From Actinomycetospora sp. (GTDB taxonomy: Bacteria > Actinomycetota > Actinomycetes > Mycobacteriales > Pseudonocardiaceae): DNA of 7,898 bases. The first letter of the stretch is position 1; the number at the start of each line of letters is the position of its first letter. The position numbers and the translations under genes were made by a program. Under the pieces are notes generated by a model that was given only the letters and a program-made list of their open reading frames with translations, was not told where the DNA came from and did no database searches. Below, one piece after another: positions 6,683-7,898 of the stretch. The stretch spans positions 1-7,898 of the forward strand of contig JAICLN010000198.1 of assembly GCA_025925615.1 (NCBI GenBank). The letters are read 5' to 3'.

Positions 6683-6813
6683 GGGAGGGCCGGAAGGCGG
6701 ACATGCCCTCGTCGAACGGGCCAGTGCGGGATTCCTGCGTCGGTGCGGCCATGTCCCCGACGGTGCGCCGCGTCACGCGAGCGGGTCAAGAGGTCGTCTC
6801 CCCTCTCACCTCC

Positions 6814-6818
6814 GGAGG
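6814..6818 (+). promoter_or_regulatory. Shine-Dalgarno GGAGG for the second LLM gene
   Basis: GGAGG lies 11 bases before the ATG at 6830. It is half of a perfect 10-base palindrome CCTCCGGAGG (6809-6818), which may be chance. It supports starting the gene at 6830 rather than at the far end of the open frame near 6743. Confidence 0.55.
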
Positions 6819-6829
6819 ATGATCGGTTC

Positions 6830-7861
6830 ATGCCCGCGCCCGGAGTGCCGCTGGAGAAGCTCGGTTTCCTCACCATCGGGACGTTCGACGGGGACGACCC
6901 GCGGCCCGGCCACGAGCACCTGCTCGCCGAGATCGAGCTGGCCGAGCAGCTCGGGTTCGACAGCGTCTGGCTGCGCCACCGCCACCTGCAGTACGGGGTG
7001 TCCTCCCCGGTGACGCTGCTGGCGGCGGACTCGCAACGGACCTCGCGGATCGAGTTCGGCACCGCGGTCACCCCGCTGGGCTGGGAGAACCCGCTGCGCT
7101 ACGCCGAGGACCTCAGCACCCTCGACGTCCTCTCCGGCGGTCGGATGAACCCCGGGATCAGCGTCGGCCCGCCGATGCACTGGGACGACGTCAAGGGTGC
7201 GCTCTACCCCGACACCGCCGAGGCCGAGGACTTCTCCTACGAGCGCGTGGCCCGCCTGCACCGCCTCCTGCGGGGCGAGCCGGCCAGCAGCTTCTCCGGC
7301 ACCGAGGGCATCGAGGCGTTCTCCGACCACGTCCAGCCGCACTCCCCCGGGCTCGCCGACCGGCTCTGGTACGGCGCCGCGAGCGAGAGCTCGGCCCGCC
7401 GTGCCGGCGAGCAGGGGCTGAACCTGCTCACGTCCAGCGTCGTGCGCGTCGCCCCCGACGAGGAGCCGGACTTCGCCGCGATCCAGGCACGCTCGATCCG
7501 CGCGTTCCGCGACGCGCACCCGGCCGGTGACGCGGCCCGGGTGTCGCAGGGCCTCGTCGTCATCCCCACCGACTGCGCCACCGACGAGCAGCGGGCGAAG
7601 TACGTGGCCTACGTCGAGGCGCGCACCCCGCGGACGTCCTCCCCGCAGGGACCGGGGCGGCTGCTGTTCGCCCGCGACGTCCTCGGCACGTCCGCGGAGA
7701 TCGCCGAGGCGCTCTACGCGCACGCCGGGTTCCGCGAGGCCCGCGAGGTCGTGTTCGCCCTCCCGTTCTCCTTCGCGCACGACGACTACGTGCAGATCCT
7801 CACCGACATGGCGCAGGAGCTCGGGCAAGCGCTGGGCTGGCAATCGGCGACGTCGGCGTGA
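6830..7861 (+). CDS. LLM class flavin-dependent oxidoreductase
   Basis: A 343-residue luciferase-like monooxygenase-fold protein. Family marks are LGFLTIGTFD at 11-20, the LAEQLGFDSVWLRHRHLQYG segment at 37-56, FGTAVTPLGWENPLRYAEDL at 76-95, and STLDVLSGGRMNPGISVG at 96-113. LWYGAASESSARRAGEQGLN at 179-198 is the cofactor phosphate-binding region. Enzymes of this group use FMNH2 or reduced F420 to oxidise or reduce small organic molecules; which cofactor applies here cannot be decided. The ATG at 6830 is preferred because of GGAGG upstream; the frame stays open to 6743, but that part reads against the likely operon leader. It diverges from the aldolase-led operon across 161 bases and is quite different from the LLM gene at 2373, beyond the shared TLDVLSGGR core, so it is not a recent duplicate. 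Confidence 0.91.
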   Translation: MPAPGVPLEKLGFLTIGTFDGDDPRPGHEHLLAEIELAEQLGFDSVWLRHRHLQYGVSSPVTLLAADSQRTSRIEFGTAVTPLGWENPLRYAEDLSTLDVLSGGRMNPGISVGPPMHWDDVKGALYPDTAEAEDFSYERVARLHRLLRGEPASSFSGTEGIEAFSDHVQPHSPGLADRLWYGAASESSARRAGEQGLNLLTSSVVRVAPDEEPDFAAIQARSIRAFRDAHPAGDAARVSQGLVVIPTDCATDEQRAKYVAYVEARTPRTSSPQGPGRLLFARDVLGTSAEIAEALYAHAGFREAREVVFALPFSFAHDDYVQILTDMAQELGQALGWQSATSA

Positions 7862-7884
7862 TCATTTCGGTAGCAGGATGATCA
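7859..7884. repeat. Inverted repeat TGATCAT-N12-ATGATCA at the LLM gene end
   Basis: Two exact 7-base arms, at 7859-7865 and 7878-7884; the first includes the TGA stop of the second LLM gene. Each arm holds the self-symmetric TGATCA. It is notably AT-rich for this DNA. It could be a weak terminator hairpin or a binding site for something beyond the right edge. No T-run follows. The remaining bases to 7898 hold nothing recognisable. Confidence 0.3.
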
Positions 7885-7898
7885 GGATTGCGGGGCGC

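Noticed and set aside
6699..6756. Inverted repeat GGACATG / CATGTCC in the divergent region
   Set aside because: The arms are 44 bases apart with no extension. They coincide with two in-frame ATG codons of the longer aldolase reading, so chance is the simplest explanation.
6784..6789. TTGACC on the minus strand as a -35 box for the aldolase-led operon
   Set aside because: No matching -10 is found 16-19 bases downstream, and the stretch contains no TA dinucleotide.
6743..6829. N-terminal extension of the second LLM protein
   Set aside because: The added residues have no LLM character, and the ATG at 6830 has a Shine-Dalgarno. Recognisable LLM sequence begins only after 6830.
2671..7144. Duplication of LLM genes (shared TLDVLSGGR coding segment near 2659-2690 and 7117-7144)
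   Set aside because: The shared segment is a conserved family motif; the rest of the two proteins differs in length and sequence, so a recent duplication is not supported.

Overview
This window is strongly GC-rich, with nearly all third codon positions G or C. It uses GTG starts often and has short or overlapping gene junctions. Its gene families are typical of actinobacteria: a bioA-bioF pair, a PaaX-type regulator, luciferase-like (LLM) oxidoreductases of the F420-associated kind, and a GabD1-like aldehyde dehydrogenase. It most likely comes from an actinobacterial chromosome. An order such as Pseudonocardiales is a guess from style. No mobile element, CRISPR array, rRNA or tRNA was seen.

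Left part (1-1412, minus strand): the first 16 codons of bioF and the complete bioA. These encode consecutive steps of biotin synthesis.

Middle part (1430-3248, plus strand): a PaaX-family regulator starts only 17 bases from bioA, divergently. A TACGAT box is placed so that a leaderless transcript could begin at or near its ATG. After a 76-base gap comes an LLM oxidoreductase resembling the Rv1855c-type F420-dependent group. The gap holds a perfect 20-base palindrome and two interleaved inverted repeats, which are candidate operators.

Right part (3245-6668, minus strand): four tightly packed genes that look like one operon. In transcription order they are a class II aldolase/adducin-fold enzyme, an ACMSD-type amidohydrolase, a succinate-semialdehyde-type dehydrogenase and a small VOC metalloprotein. 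The VOC gene converges on the first LLM gene with a shared CTAG at the two stop codons. A second, different LLM oxidoreductase (6830-7861, plus) diverges from the head of the operon.

Taken together, 1430-7861 looks like a catabolic locus of unassigned substrate: two flavin- or F420-dependent oxidoreductases, a metal-dependent C-C lyase or decarboxylase, a metal-dependent hydrolase or decarboxylase, an aldehyde dehydrogenase and a VOC enzyme, with a PaaX-like regulator beside them. The aldolase-fold protein keeps the metal-binding histidines but lacks the catalytic glutamate of fuculose-phosphate aldolase, so it is probably not a classical sugar-phosphate aldolase. The substrate cannot be read from the sequence.
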